DNA from: an uncultured Oligella sp.
GTDB taxonomy: Bacteria; Pseudomonadota; Gammaproteobacteria; Burkholderiales; Burkholderiaceae_B
Reading direction: 5' to 3'
DNA: 64,000 bases
Assembly (NCBI GenBank): GCA_947632105.1
Contig: CANROD010000004.1
Span: 1 to 64,000 of the forward strand
Positions within the stretch are counted from its first letter, which is position 1, and the number at the start of each line of letters is the position of its first letter. The notes under the pieces were generated by a model, which had not been told where the DNA came from, did not search any database, and worked only from the letters and a program-made list of their open reading frames with translations. The position numbers were made by a program, and so were the translations under genes. This document shows positions 56,189 to 64,000 of this stretch, one piece after another.

Positions 56189-56884
56189 CTACTTAACTAT
56201 AGCGATTGAGAAACCATCCCAACTTTTGCCGCCTACTGTCTGTAAAGCAGTGGCATCAAGCTGCGGATGGTTACTCATCATTTCAAAGAACGCCTGTAAG
56301 CCGTTAATATTGTCGGCTCTGGAGCCCTCATCAAGTAGCTTACCGCGACGGACCACATTATCACCAACGATAACACTACCCGGACGAGCTAACTGCAAAC
56401 ACAATTCCAAATACCTTGGATTATTGCCTTTATCAGCATCAAGGAAGAAGAAGTCAAAAGGCGCTACCTTATCAGCAATTAACTGCTTCAAACTATCAAC
56501 TGCCGCGCCTTGAATCACCTCAATCTTCTCACTCATACCGGCAAACTCAATATTGCCACGCGCAAGAGCAACATGCTTTTCATCAAAGTCTAACGTGATA
56601 ATTTTACCGTCATCAGGTATTGCCTGCGCCATCCAAATCGTACTATAGGCTGCTAAGGTACCGACCTCCAGCACGCGCTTAGCGCCCATCATTTGCACTA
56701 AGAACTTCAAAAACTTACCTTGCGCTGGTGACACATGAACCAGCGGAATAGGATGAGGCTTTGAACGCACTAAGATCTCAGCCATTAAGGTATCTTGCGC
56801 AAGCAACTTATCATAAATATAGGCATCAACCTCCGCCGCACGGTGTAAATTGACTAACGCTTTTTCTCCTGAACCTATCGCCAT
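56189..56884 (-). CDS. Class I SAM-dependent O-methyltransferase (COMT-like)
   Basis: A 231-residue protein of the cation-dependent O-methyltransferase family (Methyltransf_3). Motif I region is RVLEVGTLAAYSTIWMAQAIP, then GKIITLDFDEKHVALAR, and the metal-binding FDFFFLDADKGNNPRYLE with VIVGDNVVRRGKL. Acceptor is typically a catechol or a wobble uridine derivative (TrmR-like) in relatives; it cannot be told here. GGAG lies before the ATG. Convergent with uup (3-base gap), and 18 bases downstream of pyrC, so probably cotranscribed with it. Confidence 0.9.
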   Translation of the reverse strand: MAIGSGEKALVNLHRAAEVDAYIYDKLLAQDTLMAEILVRSKPHPIPLVHVSPAQGKFLKFLVQMMGAKRVLEVGTLAAYSTIWMAQAIPDDGKIITLDFDEKHVALARGNIEFAGMSEKIEVIQGAAVDSLKQLIADKVAPFDFFFLDADKGNNPRYLELCLQLARPGSVIVGDNVVRRGKLLDEGSRADNINGLQAFFEMMSNHPQLDATALQTVGGKSWDGFSIAIVK

Positions 56885-56902
56885 ACAAACTCCAAAAAAC
56901 TG

Positions 56903-57982
56903 TTAACCCGCAAAAGACCAATTTAATTCAGTACCGGCAGCAAGCGGAACTAAGGTATCGCCATTAACAAAAGGCAGTGCACTTGGCACTGTAAAGCGCT
57001 GACGCTTTAAAGTAACGGTCTCGGTGTTTCTTGGTAAACCATAGAAGTCCGGACCATGAAAACTAGTAAAGCCCTCTAACTGATCTAATTTACCGACCAT
57101 CTCAAAGGCTTGAGCGTACAGTTCAAGCGCATGCAATCCCGAATAACAACCAGCACAGCCTGACGACTGCTCCTTAAGTGTTCGAGCATGTGGTGCACTA
57201 TCAGTCCCCATAAAGAAACGACTCGAACCGCCAGTAGCTGCCTGAACCAAAGCCTCGCGATGAATCTCACGCTTTAATACAGGCAAACAATAATAATGTG
57301 GCTGCAAACCACCTGTAAAAATAGCATTACGATTATATAAAAGATGCTGTGGCGTAATGGTAGCGGCTACAGGCCCTTCAGCATCACGCACATAGTGCGC
57401 TCCTTCTTTGGTTGTAATATGCTCAAACACTACCTTTAACTCTGGGAAACACTGACGTAATGGCAACATCACACGATCAATAAAAACAGCCTCACGATCA
57501 AAGACATCAATACTAGGATCAGTGACCTCGCCATGCACCAACAAAGGCATGCCCACCTTTTGCATTTGCTCAAGCACTGCGGAACAATGCCCCAATAAAT
57601 CAGTCACACCAGCATCTGAGTTAGTCGTAGCACCAGCAGGATATAATTTAACCGCATAGACTAAAGACGACTCCTTTGCCTTGATAATTTCCTCGATAAG
57701 AGTATTATTAGTCAAGTACAAGGTCATCAGAGGGTTAAAGTCCAGTAAGCGACTATCTTCTTTAGCAGCCTCCGTATTCGCCAAAGCATTCATAATACGT
57801 TGGCGATAAGCCAATGCTTGCGCCGTCGTAGTGACTGGCGTTACTAAGTTGGGCATAACAATAGCGCGCTTAACCTGCTTGGCAGTATCCGCCACAACAT
57901 GCGTCAATGCCTGTTCATCTCTCAAATGCAGATGCCAATCATCCGGACGCACTAAGGTAATTCTATCCTCTGTAATTTGCAT
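56903..57982 (-). CDS. pyrC: Dihydroorotase
   Basis: A 359-residue class II dihydroorotase, third step of pyrimidine synthesis. Zinc ligands: DDWHLHLRD (H-x-H), the Lys of VYAVKLYPAGATTNSDAG (carbamylated in the family), LVHGEV, VFEHITTKEG and GTDSAPHARTLKEQSSGCAGC. Length is close to E. coli PyrC. The residues AGCYSGLHALELYA and RNTETVTLKRQ complete the typical C-terminus. Confidence 0.97.
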   Translation of the reverse strand: MQITEDRITLVRPDDWHLHLRDEQALTHVVADTAKQVKRAIVMPNLVTPVTTTAQALAYRQRIMNALANTEAAKEDSRLLDFNPLMTLYLTNNTLIEEIIKAKESSLVYAVKLYPAGATTNSDAGVTDLLGHCSAVLEQMQKVGMPLLVHGEVTDPSIDVFDREAVFIDRVMLPLRQCFPELKVVFEHITTKEGAHYVRDAEGPVAATITPQHLLYNRNAIFTGGLQPHYYCLPVLKREIHREALVQAATGGSSRFFMGTDSAPHARTLKEQSSGCAGCYSGLHALELYAQAFEMVGKLDQLEGFTSFHGPDFYGLPRNTETVTLKRQRFTVPSALPFVNGDTLVPLAAGTELNWSFAG

Positions 57983-58155
57983 TATTTATCCTAATAAAAG
58001 CTACTAAACTCATAAACTACAGCTATTTTAGCCTTTTACGACCATATTTAAAAAAAATGAAGTAATAATTACTTTACAATATCACGCTTTGCGTAAAAGA
58101 CTGAACCTTGGTCCAACATACGCAAGCGATAACAATATATATTAAGAGAAACTCC

Positions 58156-58431
58156 ATGACCACCAAAACAACAACTAACAAAAGCAACTCTGCTTTTATG
58201 AAACCAGTCCAACCTAGCCCTGAGCTTGCCGTCATTGTTGGCTCAGAGCCATTACCTCGTACAGAGGTTACTAAAAAGATATGGGACTACATCAAGGCTA
58301 ATAACTTACAGGATCCAAGCAATCGCCGTAACATCAATGCCGATGACAAATTACGCCCAATTTTTGGTAAAGAGCAGGTTAATATGTTTGAAATGACAAA
58401 ACTAGTCAGCCAACACCTTAGCTCTATCTAA
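58156..58431 (+). CDS. SWIB/MDM2-domain protein
   Basis: A 91-residue protein starting at [12 protein letters not shown]; the track start 16 codons earlier has no support. After a short Lys/Thr-rich tail, the SWIB domain fills the rest: [33 protein letters not shown] and [11 protein letters not shown] are the signature stretches. SWIB domains occur in eukaryotic chromatin remodellers and in some bacteria (Chlamydia, many Burkholderiales) where the role is unclear; binding to DNA or topoisomerase is the usual suggestion. It precedes panD by 20 bases and is probably cotranscribed. Confidence 0.88.
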   Translation: MTTKTTTNKSNSAFMKPVQPSPELAVIVGSEPLPRTEVTKKIWDYIKANNLQDPSNRRNINADDKLRPIFGKEQVNMFEMTKLVSQHLSSI

Positions 58432-58451
58432 TTAATTTACAAGAGAAATTT

Positions 58452-58835
58452 ATGATGCGTATCATGATGAACAGCAAGATTCACCGCGCCGTGGTGACCG
58501 AGGCTGATTTAAACTATATCGGTTCAGTGACTATTGACCGCGATATTATGGATGCAGTCGGCATATTAGCCAACGAAAAAGTCGCTATCGTCAATAACAA
58601 TAACGGCGCACGCTTAGAGACTTACGTAATCGAGGGTGAGCGCGGTAGTAGGGTCATTTGTTTAAATGGTGCGGCCGCTCGCTTAGTGCAAAAAGGAGAT
58701 GTAATTATCATCATGTCTTACGTTTTTGTAAACAATGAAGAGGCCCAAACACACCGACCAAAAGTAGCCATTATGAATCCAGATAATACGATTCAAGAAA
58801 TTTTAGATTACGAACAAGAAGCGACTATTAAGTAG
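58452..58835 (+). CDS. panD: Aspartate 1-decarboxylase
   Basis: A 127-residue pyruvoyl enzyme that makes beta-alanine for pantothenate. [20 protein letters not shown] contains the self-cleavage site between Gly24 and Ser25; the later Ser becomes the pyruvoyl group. Tyr and Arg residues of the active site are in [22 protein letters not shown]. An acidic C-terminal extension ([19 protein letters not shown]) is normal in length. The maturation factor PanZ is generally found only in enterobacteria and was not looked for outside the window. Confidence 0.96.
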   Translation: MMRIMMNSKIHRAVVTEADLNYIGSVTIDRDIMDAVGILANEKVAIVNNNNGARLETYVIEGERGSRVICLNGAAARLVQKGDVIIIMSYVFVNNEEAQTHRPKVAIMNPDNTIQEILDYEQEATIK

Positions 58836-58852
58836 TTTTTTTAGCGATAATA

Positions 58853-58905
58853 AGGGTAGGTACTATTAATTTACAATTAACTTTTTAGTACTTCTCCCCT
58901 ACCCT
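58853..58905. repeat. Imperfect inverted repeat downstream of panD
   Basis: AGGGTAGG / CCTACCCT and inner TACT / AGTA form an interrupted hairpin with a long AT-rich loop. There is no T tract, so it may be an mRNA 3'-end structure and not a terminator. Confidence 0.35.
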
Positions 58906-58949
58906 GAGACTATATCTTAGGTCTCTCCATCTTTATAAAGGACAAATTT

Positions 58950-59171
58950 ATGTTTCCTGAGTATCGAGATCTTATCGTTAAACTTCGTCAAGAAAACCCT
59001 CATTTTGAGAAAATCTTTAATCAGCACAATGAGCTTGATCACAAGATTATCCGCATGGAAAAAAATGCGGCTACAGCCATCTATGCCGACTTAGATATTG
59101 ATCAGTTGAAAAAAGAAAAGCTTGCCCTTAAGGATCAAATATACAATATGCTACTTGAGGCCAAAAGCTAG
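58950..59171 (+). CDS. DUF465 (YdcH-like) small protein
   Basis: A 73-residue, mostly helical protein. FPEYRDLIVKLRQENPHFEKI followed by HNELDHKIIRME and LKKEKLALKDQIYNML matches the YdcH/DUF465 family, in which a two-helix hairpin is predicted. Function is unknown. AAAGGA lies upstream of the ATG. It is followed 14 bases later by the NRDE gene. Confidence 0.85.
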   Translation: MFPEYRDLIVKLRQENPHFEKIFNQHNELDHKIIRMEKNAATAIYADLDIDQLKKEKLALKDQIYNMLLEAKS

Positions 59172-59185
59172 AAATTAGTAATTCA

Positions 59186-60061
59186 ATGTGCATCGCCTAT
59201 ATTCGATTTCAGCCTGAACAAGAAGCTGCTTTATTTATCGCCGCTAACCGCGATGAGTTTCACGCTCGTCCTACTGCATTTGCTAGCGTTTGGAAAGACT
59301 TGCCAAGCATCACTGCAGGACGCGATCTAGCAGCAGGTGGCACTTGGTTAGGACTTAATCGACAAGGCGGTGTCGCACTAATTACCAATATTCGTGATCC
59401 GCATAGCATGCGCAGTGACGCTAAAAGTCGTGGCACTTTGGTGCGCAATGCCTTGATACAGCAATCTCAGCATAATGGCTTCGAGCCTGCAACGCTTAAT
59501 CAGTTCATCAAAGAGCAAGGCCCACTAGAAGACTACAGCGGCTTTAATCTTATTTTTGGCGATACTAAAAAGCTCTATTACTTAAACAATGACCAACAAA
59601 GCACTAAGTGCTCCCCTTACGAGCTACAAACAGGTAGTTATACCCTATCTAATGCCGACTTATTCACCGCCTGGCCTAAAACCAAAGAACTAGGTTTAAG
59701 CCTAGAGACCGTCGACTTAGATGCGATTAGCAGTACCGGCTTCGCCAACCTTGAGAGCACGACATTACAAGGATTTTGCAACAATATTTTTAAAAAACTG
59801 GCTAATAATCAACAGGCCCCAGACCACCTACTACCCAAAACCGGCATCAGCGATAGAATGGAAAAGCTTCTGAGCAGTCCCTTTATTGTCAGTCCCGAAT
59901 ATGGAACCCGATGTTCCAGTATCATCCTCTGCTTTAAAAATGGCAGTTCTTTCATGGCCGAACGCAGCTTTGACTCACAAGGACAAGCAACACATCAAAT
60001 TATGTTTTACCACCAAGATGGTGTTGTCTACAGCGCAAAGCAAAAGGGCAAAGCCATATAG
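59186..60061 (+). CDS. NRDE (TANGO2-like) family protein
   Basis: A 291-residue protein with the NRDE signature: MCIAYIRF start (Cys2 conserved), AANRDEFHARPTA, AGRDLAAGGTWLGLN and ALITNIRDP. The eukaryotic relative TANGO2 has been linked to haem and lipid handling, while bacterial homologues are little studied. An Ntn-hydrolase-like fold with Cys2 as nucleophile is suspected for the family. Since the next gene is convergent, it probably ends the ydcH-like transcript. Confidence 0.88.
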   Translation: MCIAYIRFQPEQEAALFIAANRDEFHARPTAFASVWKDLPSITAGRDLAAGGTWLGLNRQGGVALITNIRDPHSMRSDAKSRGTLVRNALIQQSQHNGFEPATLNQFIKEQGPLEDYSGFNLIFGDTKKLYYLNNDQQSTKCSPYELQTGSYTLSNADLFTAWPKTKELGLSLETVDLDAISSTGFANLESTTLQGFCNNIFKKLANNQQAPDHLLPKTGISDRMEKLLSSPFIVSPEYGTRCSSIILCFKNGSSFMAERSFDSQGQATHQIMFYHQDGVVYSAKQKGKAI

Positions 60062-60104
60062 CCTTGCCCATTAAATCACTGATAGTCTAAAAAACTATTA
60101 ATGA

Positions 60105-60743
60105 TTATTTAACCGCATATAAAAACAACTCAACACGACGATTCATACGACGACCCTCTGCGGTGTCATTCGAAGCGATTGGATCATTCGCTGCCCGACC
60201 TTCAACAGTCATATGAGAGTGTGCCACGCCTTGGCTAGCTAAGTAATTAGTCACAGCAGAAGCACGATTGTTAGATAATGGCTGATTGATAGAAACTGAA
60301 CCCGTGCTGTCAGTGTGACCAACTGCCTTAATACGTAACTGCGGGTGATTTTTCATCTCAGTGGCCACTTGATTAAGTACAGGATATAAATCTGGCTTTA
60401 GATCATATTTACCAGTATCGAAAGTAGCATTTTCAGGGATAACAACCTTAAGACTACCATCAGGCATTTGAGTAGTCGTGATACCTAGCTCCTGGCCACC
60501 AGCATTGTTAATATTACCGCGCAAACGATCCCAGTTATAGCCTGTAATACCACCCGCCACAGCACCAATACCTGCACCGATAGCTGCTGCTTTAGAGCTA
60601 TCGCCAATAAGAGCACCTAAACCGGCCCCTAACGCTGCACCCACACCAGTACCTGCCGCAGTTTGTCCACCCTGAGTGGCACAACCAGCAACCAGAGTAG
60701 CCGCGATAACCATACCACTTAAACGCATTGCCTTAACTTTCAT
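60105..60743 (-). CDS. OmpA-family lipoprotein with glycine-zipper (YiaD-like)
   Basis: A 212-residue protein. Signal peptide with lipobox VAGC (about Cys22); then a Gly/Ala-rich zipper (GVGAALGAGLGALIGDSSKAA and GAGIGAVAGGITGYNWD, about 32-70), likely membrane-inserting; then the OmpA/MotB peptidoglycan-binding domain (about 95-212) with FDTGKYDLKPDLYPVL, AVGHTDSTGS, LSNNRASAVTNYL and RRMNRRVEL. It links the outer membrane to the cell wall. E. coli YiaD is the closest match I know. Confidence 0.9.
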   Translation of the reverse strand: MKVKAMRLSGMVIAATLVAGCATQGGQTAAGTGVGAALGAGLGALIGDSSKAAAIGAGIGAVAGGITGYNWDRLRGNINNAGGQELGITTTQMPDGSLKVVIPENATFDTGKYDLKPDLYPVLNQVATEMKNHPQLRIKAVGHTDSTGSVSINQPLSNNRASAVTNYLASQGVAHSHMTVEGRAANDPIASNDTAEGRRMNRRVELFLYAVK

Positions 60744-60886
60744 AAGATTTCTCCTAGCATAATAAGTATTTCCCAGTAAAGATTGGGCTGAAATTACCCC
60801 TTCCGGTAATTTTTAAATAGTAACAACTCGTTTAATATTATCAAAGCTTGAAGTATTCAATATTAAGTAATTGTAAATTTTCTTAC

Positions 60887-62332
60887 TTAATCCAAATTAG
60901 TTGATTTTTCGAGGACTTGTCTCGCTGCTTTAGATATAAAAACAAAAACAAAGGGCAACACAGCAAAACTGGTTAAGAGCGTCATCGCTGCCGACTCAGT
61001 TCCGGCTAAACTACCCTCATTAAAACCGCTCGCTGCCACTATCATACCGCCTAACGCTGTGCCAAGCGACACTGCGTATAACTGTACTGTGGTAATGGCA
61101 CTACTAGTCTGGTTTTCTTGACCCTTATCAGCAGCAATCAAAATACGGGACAAAATATGTGGCCATGACAAACCAACACCCATGCCAATTCCAAGTAAAG
61201 GAATAACCATCAACCACACTGCACCATACTCTAAACTTAAGCCCTGCCACGATATTAATAGCGCAAGTGCTAATAAGCTGACTCCCGATAATACTGGGCT
61301 AAACACCATCAATTTATTAATCGTCGGAGTTGACCTACCTGCGGTCAATAATGAACCCATGGTCCAACCAGCCGACATCGTTGCGGCCATATAACCTGCG
61401 ATTAACGGTCGTAAATTATGAATATTTTCTAGAAAATAAGGGATAAATACCTCTGTGGTAACCCCCATACTTAACAGCACCACCCCTGAAAATAGCGCAC
61501 CCACAGGATGCTTTAAGGAATATATTCCAGTTGGCAATAAGGGGTTGGTACTTTTTAAATCACTTTTGGCAATGCCATAAAGAATTAGAACCACCCCTAC
61601 CAACGAAGCAAGACGTAACCCCCAAGAATCACCTAAACTACCAAATGATAAAACGATTACCGAAAAGCTTAGCAACAGAATTTTTAAGATAGGCACCTTA
61701 CTTTTTTGAACTATTTTACTTGCCTCTGAACGCTGCTGAACTTGAGTCAACACTAAAAAAGCCACTATCAAAGCCACCGGTACGGTAGACCAAAGTGCCA
61801 TTCGCCAAGCATCATGCTCCGCAAAAAGACCACCTATAGCTGGACCTGTCAGCGTAGCAACACCCCACATTGTTGAGATAAGCGCCATAGCACGCGACCA
61901 CAAGTGAGGCTGAAACACTAGTCGTACAGAAGCGTAGCTTAATCCTAGCATCAACCCACCACCTAATCCTTGAACAGCCCTACCGCAAAGCAGAAAAGGC
62001 ATTGAAGGTGCTAATGCCGACGACATAGAACCCAAAATAAAAATCAAGATACCAAATAGATAGGCAGAACGTAAACCAAGTTGCTCAATTAGTCTTACCG
62101 ACAAGGTTGACCCAATAATAGAAGCAGCCACAAAAATCGAGGTAATCCACGCATAGTAGCTGAGTCCACCAATATCCCTTACAACTGACGGCATAATCGT
62201 CGTTACGATATAAACATTAATTGCATGCACGGCTACTCCACCACATAAGGCAATAGTCCGCAAACCGTTTTTCCCACTCAGGAGCTCACCCCAACCACCA
62301 GTATTTGCGGGCGTGAAAGAATTTTTTGACAT
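60887..62332 (-). CDS. MFS multidrug-type exporter
   Basis: A 481-residue polytopic protein with about 12-14 hydrophobic segments. Motif A-like stretch is VRLIEQLGLRSAYLFG, motif C-like GGLMLGLSYASVRL (preceded by GRAVQGLGGG) and WGVATLTGPAIGGLFAEHDAWR resembles drug:H+ antiporters. No substrate can be assigned. It starts 4 bases after the stop of the MmyB-like regulator, so they form a transcriptional unit in which the regulator is first. Confidence 0.85.
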   Translation of the reverse strand: MSKNSFTPANTGGWGELLSGKNGLRTIALCGGVAVHAINVYIVTTIMPSVVRDIGGLSYYAWITSIFVAASIIGSTLSVRLIEQLGLRSAYLFGILIFILGSMSSALAPSMPFLLCGRAVQGLGGGLMLGLSYASVRLVFQPHLWSRAMALISTMWGVATLTGPAIGGLFAEHDAWRMALWSTVPVALIVAFLVLTQVQQRSEASKIVQKSKVPILKILLLSFSVIVLSFGSLGDSWGLRLASLVGVVLILYGIAKSDLKSTNPLLPTGIYSLKHPVGALFSGVVLLSMGVTTEVFIPYFLENIHNLRPLIAGYMAATMSAGWTMGSLLTAGRSTPTINKLMVFSPVLSGVSLLALALLISWQGLSLEYGAVWLMVIPLLGIGMGVGLSWPHILSRILIAADKGQENQTSSAITTVQLYAVSLGTALGGMIVAASGFNEGSLAGTESAAMTLLTSFAVLPFVFVFISKAARQVLEKSTNLD

Positions 62333-62336
62333 TTTT

Positions 62337-63122
62337 TTAACTTAAAATAACTAACTTATAATCTAAATGCGTCGCCAATCGAAAGGTTAATTGCTCGAAC
62401 TCCACATGACCACATTGCGGATGATAAAAACTGCGCAAACCACCCTCACGAGCTTCGACTGTTCTATGCCCCCAGAGCTGGGCAAACTCATCGCTATTCG
62501 CTATAAACTCACCGATAAAGTCACGCACCTCAGTCTCTTCCATAAAAGAAGCAATATCCGCTCTAAACTCAGCAACGGAGCGCCGCGCGCGTTCGTTCCA
62601 ATTGACAATAATCTGTCGACTACATGACTCTAAAAAAATAAATCGCAATAAATTAGCTTGACCCTGTGCTTGCTGCCCTGGCCAATGACCAAATAACTCA
62701 TCTAATTGCTGATTAAAATAAAGGATGTTCCAATACCTATCAAGGATATAGGCTGGTGTATTAATTTGATTAACAGAGTTTGCCAACGCCAATGGCAAAC
62801 TACCTGCAGAGGCTTTTTTATGATCCGGATCATTTTGTTGAGCCAGCTGAAATAAATAGGCACGCTCAACCTTATTAAGATGAAGTGCATCAGATAGCGC
62901 AGACCAGACCTCTGCAGATACTTTAAGATTTCGGCCTTGTTCAATCCAAGTATACCAAGTCACACTGATACCACTTAATTGAGCCACCTCCTCTCTGCGA
63001 AGACCTGGCGTACGACGGCGCCCATAATCGGGCAAGCCAGCCATGGTGGTAGTAACCTTAGCTCGTGCTTGACGTAAGAAGTCGCCTAATTCCTTTTGTT
63101 TTAATGAACCTGCTTGAGCCAT
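62337..63122 (-). CDS. XRE-family transcriptional regulator with MmyB-like ligand-binding domain
   Basis: A 261-residue regulator. The N-terminal helix-turn-helix (about 10-85) contains RRRTPGLRREEVAQLSGISV and WYTWIEQGRN, a strong signature for this subfamily. The rest (about 100-261) matches the MmyB-like PAS/fatty-acid-binding domain (PAYILDRYWNILYFNQQLDELFG, RFIFLESCSRQIIVNWNERAR, FIANSDEFAQLWGHRTV). Such proteins often control the adjacent exporter or oxidoreductase. Here the coupled gene is the MFS exporter. Confidence 0.92.
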   Translation of the reverse strand: MAQAGSLKQKELGDFLRQARAKVTTTMAGLPDYGRRRTPGLRREEVAQLSGISVTWYTWIEQGRNLKVSAEVWSALSDALHLNKVERAYLFQLAQQNDPDHKKASAGSLPLALANSVNQINTPAYILDRYWNILYFNQQLDELFGHWPGQQAQGQANLLRFIFLESCSRQIIVNWNERARRSVAEFRADIASFMEETEVRDFIGEFIANSDEFAQLWGHRTVEAREGGLRSFYHPQCGHVEFEQLTFRLATHLDYKLVILS

Positions 63123-63152
63123 TACACCCCCGTAACATCTAAAAAACGCAAA

Positions 63153-64000
63153 CTACTCTAATACACTACTTAACTGACGTTTAGCCTGCCCCAAAGAAAT
63201 ACCACTGCGCTCAGTATAGTCGTGAAGCTGATCTTCACCAATACCGCCTACACTAAAATAAGATGATTCTGGATGACTCAAGTAAAAACCTGAAACGCTA
63301 GAAGCTGGAATCATTGCGTAGCTTTCAGTTATATGCATACCGATTTTTTCAGGCTCAAGTACCTTAAACATATCGGCTTTAACAGTATGCTCAGGACACG
63401 CGGGATAGCCTGGTGCCGGACGAACACCTTGATATTTTTCATCGATTAATGCTTGGCTGTCTAAGCTTTCTGTAGGCACATAGCCCCATAAATCAGTACG
63501 AACACGATGATGCAACGCCTCAGCAAAACCCTCAGCAAATCGGTCTGCAATCGCCTTAATCATAATAGAGGAGTAATCATCACCCTCGGACTCAAAACGC
63601 GCAACATGCTTTTCAACACCAAGACCACCAGTCACAGCAAACATACCAATATAGTCAGGAACGCCGCTATCCTTAGGTGCAATATAATCAGCTAAGCACT
63701 TGTTATAGATACCAGATCGTTTTTTGCCCTGAGAGCGTAAATTACGCCAAGTGAGGAGCACCTCGCTGCGTGACTCATCAGTGTAGACCTCAATATCCTC
63801 ATCATTAACCGTATTAGCAGGATAAAAACCTACCACGCCACTTGCTGTTAACCAACGACCGTCGAGGATTTTCTTAAGCATAATTTTAGCATTCTCATAG
63901 AGCTCTTGAGCCTCTTTACCTACCACCTCATCCTCAAGAATCTGTGGGTATTTACCAAATAAACCCCAGGAGTTAAAAAATGGCCCCCAATCAAAGAACT
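63153..64000 (-). CDS. metH: Cobalamin-dependent methionine synthase, C-terminal part (runs off window)
   Basis: The reading frame continues through the window edge; beyond the GTG used by the ORF track, codons for WGPFFNSWGLFGKYPQIL extend it, so the track start is internal. The part seen is the activation domain that binds AdoMet to re-methylate cob(I)alamin. GVRPAPGYPACPEHT is the signature with the AdoMet-binding Arg, and MIPASSVSGFYLSHPESSYF and GIGEDQLHDYTERSG lead to the C-terminus. Residue 1 of the protein is outside the window. The stop is 30 bases from the MmyB-like gene start. Confidence 0.95.
   Translation of the reverse strand, partial: FFDWGPFFNSWGLFGKYPQILEDEVVGKEAQELYENAKIMLKKILDGRWLTASGVVGFYPANTVNDEDIEVYTDESRSEVLLTWRNLRSQGKKRSGIYNKCLADYIAPKDSGVPDYIGMFAVTGGLGVEKHVARFESEGDDYSSIMIKAIADRFAEGFAEALHHRVRTDLWGYVPTESLDSQALIDEKYQGVRPAPGYPACPEHTVKADMFKVLEPEKIGMHITESYAMIPASSVSGFYLSHPESSYFSVGGIGEDQLHDYTERSGISLGQAKRQLSSVLE

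Noticed and set aside
56145-56513. 122-residue plus-strand ORF
   Set aside because: It covers the uup 3' end and the antisense of the O-methyltransferase, both well supported, and shows no family motifs.

Overview
The window looks like a chromosomal segment of a low-to-mid G+C betaproteobacterium, most likely order Burkholderiales, family Alcaligenaceae (a Pelistega/Oligella/Taylorella-like organism is a guess). The evidence is a DUF4148 protein, which is largely a Burkholderiales family, a MurE-MurF fusion of the kind known from Bordetella, the ftsZ-lpxC-dciA-M23 peptidase-secA order, and core proteins that read as betaproteobacterial. Most of the window is conserved housekeeping DNA. I saw no insertion sequence, prophage or CRISPR array.

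Region 1 (1-13 kb): the start of a universal stress protein gene and a DUF442 phosphatase-like gene, then dnaQ, fabI, mltD, gloB, a yafS-like gene and rnhA (close to the E. coli mltD-gloB-yafS-rnhA-dnaQ neighbourhood), two tiny lipoproteins, a HugZ-like haem/flavin protein, the overlapping sbcD-sbcC nuclease pair, and the NAD(P)H-hydrate repair dehydratase. Region 2 (13-19.4 kb): an iron-uptake island. Two FepA/CirA-type TonB-dependent receptors, each with Fur-box-like sequence upstream, flank a SAM methyltransferase with a regulatory-type C-terminal part. A DUF4148 protein follows. Region 3 (19.5-30.4 kb): a large YbiO-like MscS channel, tRNA-Lys(UUU), an EamA permease coupled to a GH31-like protein that appears to lack both catalytic aspartates, an MnmC-like protein whose methyltransferase half is degenerate, suhB and mgtE.

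Region 4 (30.4-54 kb): secA, an M23 peptidase, dciA and lpxC, then the complete division and cell-wall (dcw) cluster on the minus strand: mraZ-rsmH-ftsL-ftsI-murEF-mraY-murD-ftsW-murG-murC-ddl-ftsQ-ftsA-ftsZ, closed by a strong terminator. An array of GTGG(G) repeats with about 10-bp spacing, the expected MraZ operator, abuts the mraZ start. The RNase P RNA gene (rnpB) lies just upstream. The cluster carries lipid II precursor synthesis and the septal machinery in one transcription direction. Region 5 (54-64 kb): uup, an O-methyltransferase, pyrC, a SWIB-domain protein with panD, a YdcH-like small protein, an NRDE (TANGO2-like) protein, an OmpA-type lipoprotein, an XRE/MmyB-type regulator coupled to an MFS exporter, and the 3' end of metH, cut by the window edge.

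The observations most worth following are the receptor-methyltransferase-receptor island (a possible outer-membrane-protein methylation system), the two neighbouring degenerate enzymes (GH31-like and MnmC-like), the MurE-MurF joint, and the MraZ operator that reaches the ribosome binding site. All similarity calls come from motif reading by eye. No searches were run.
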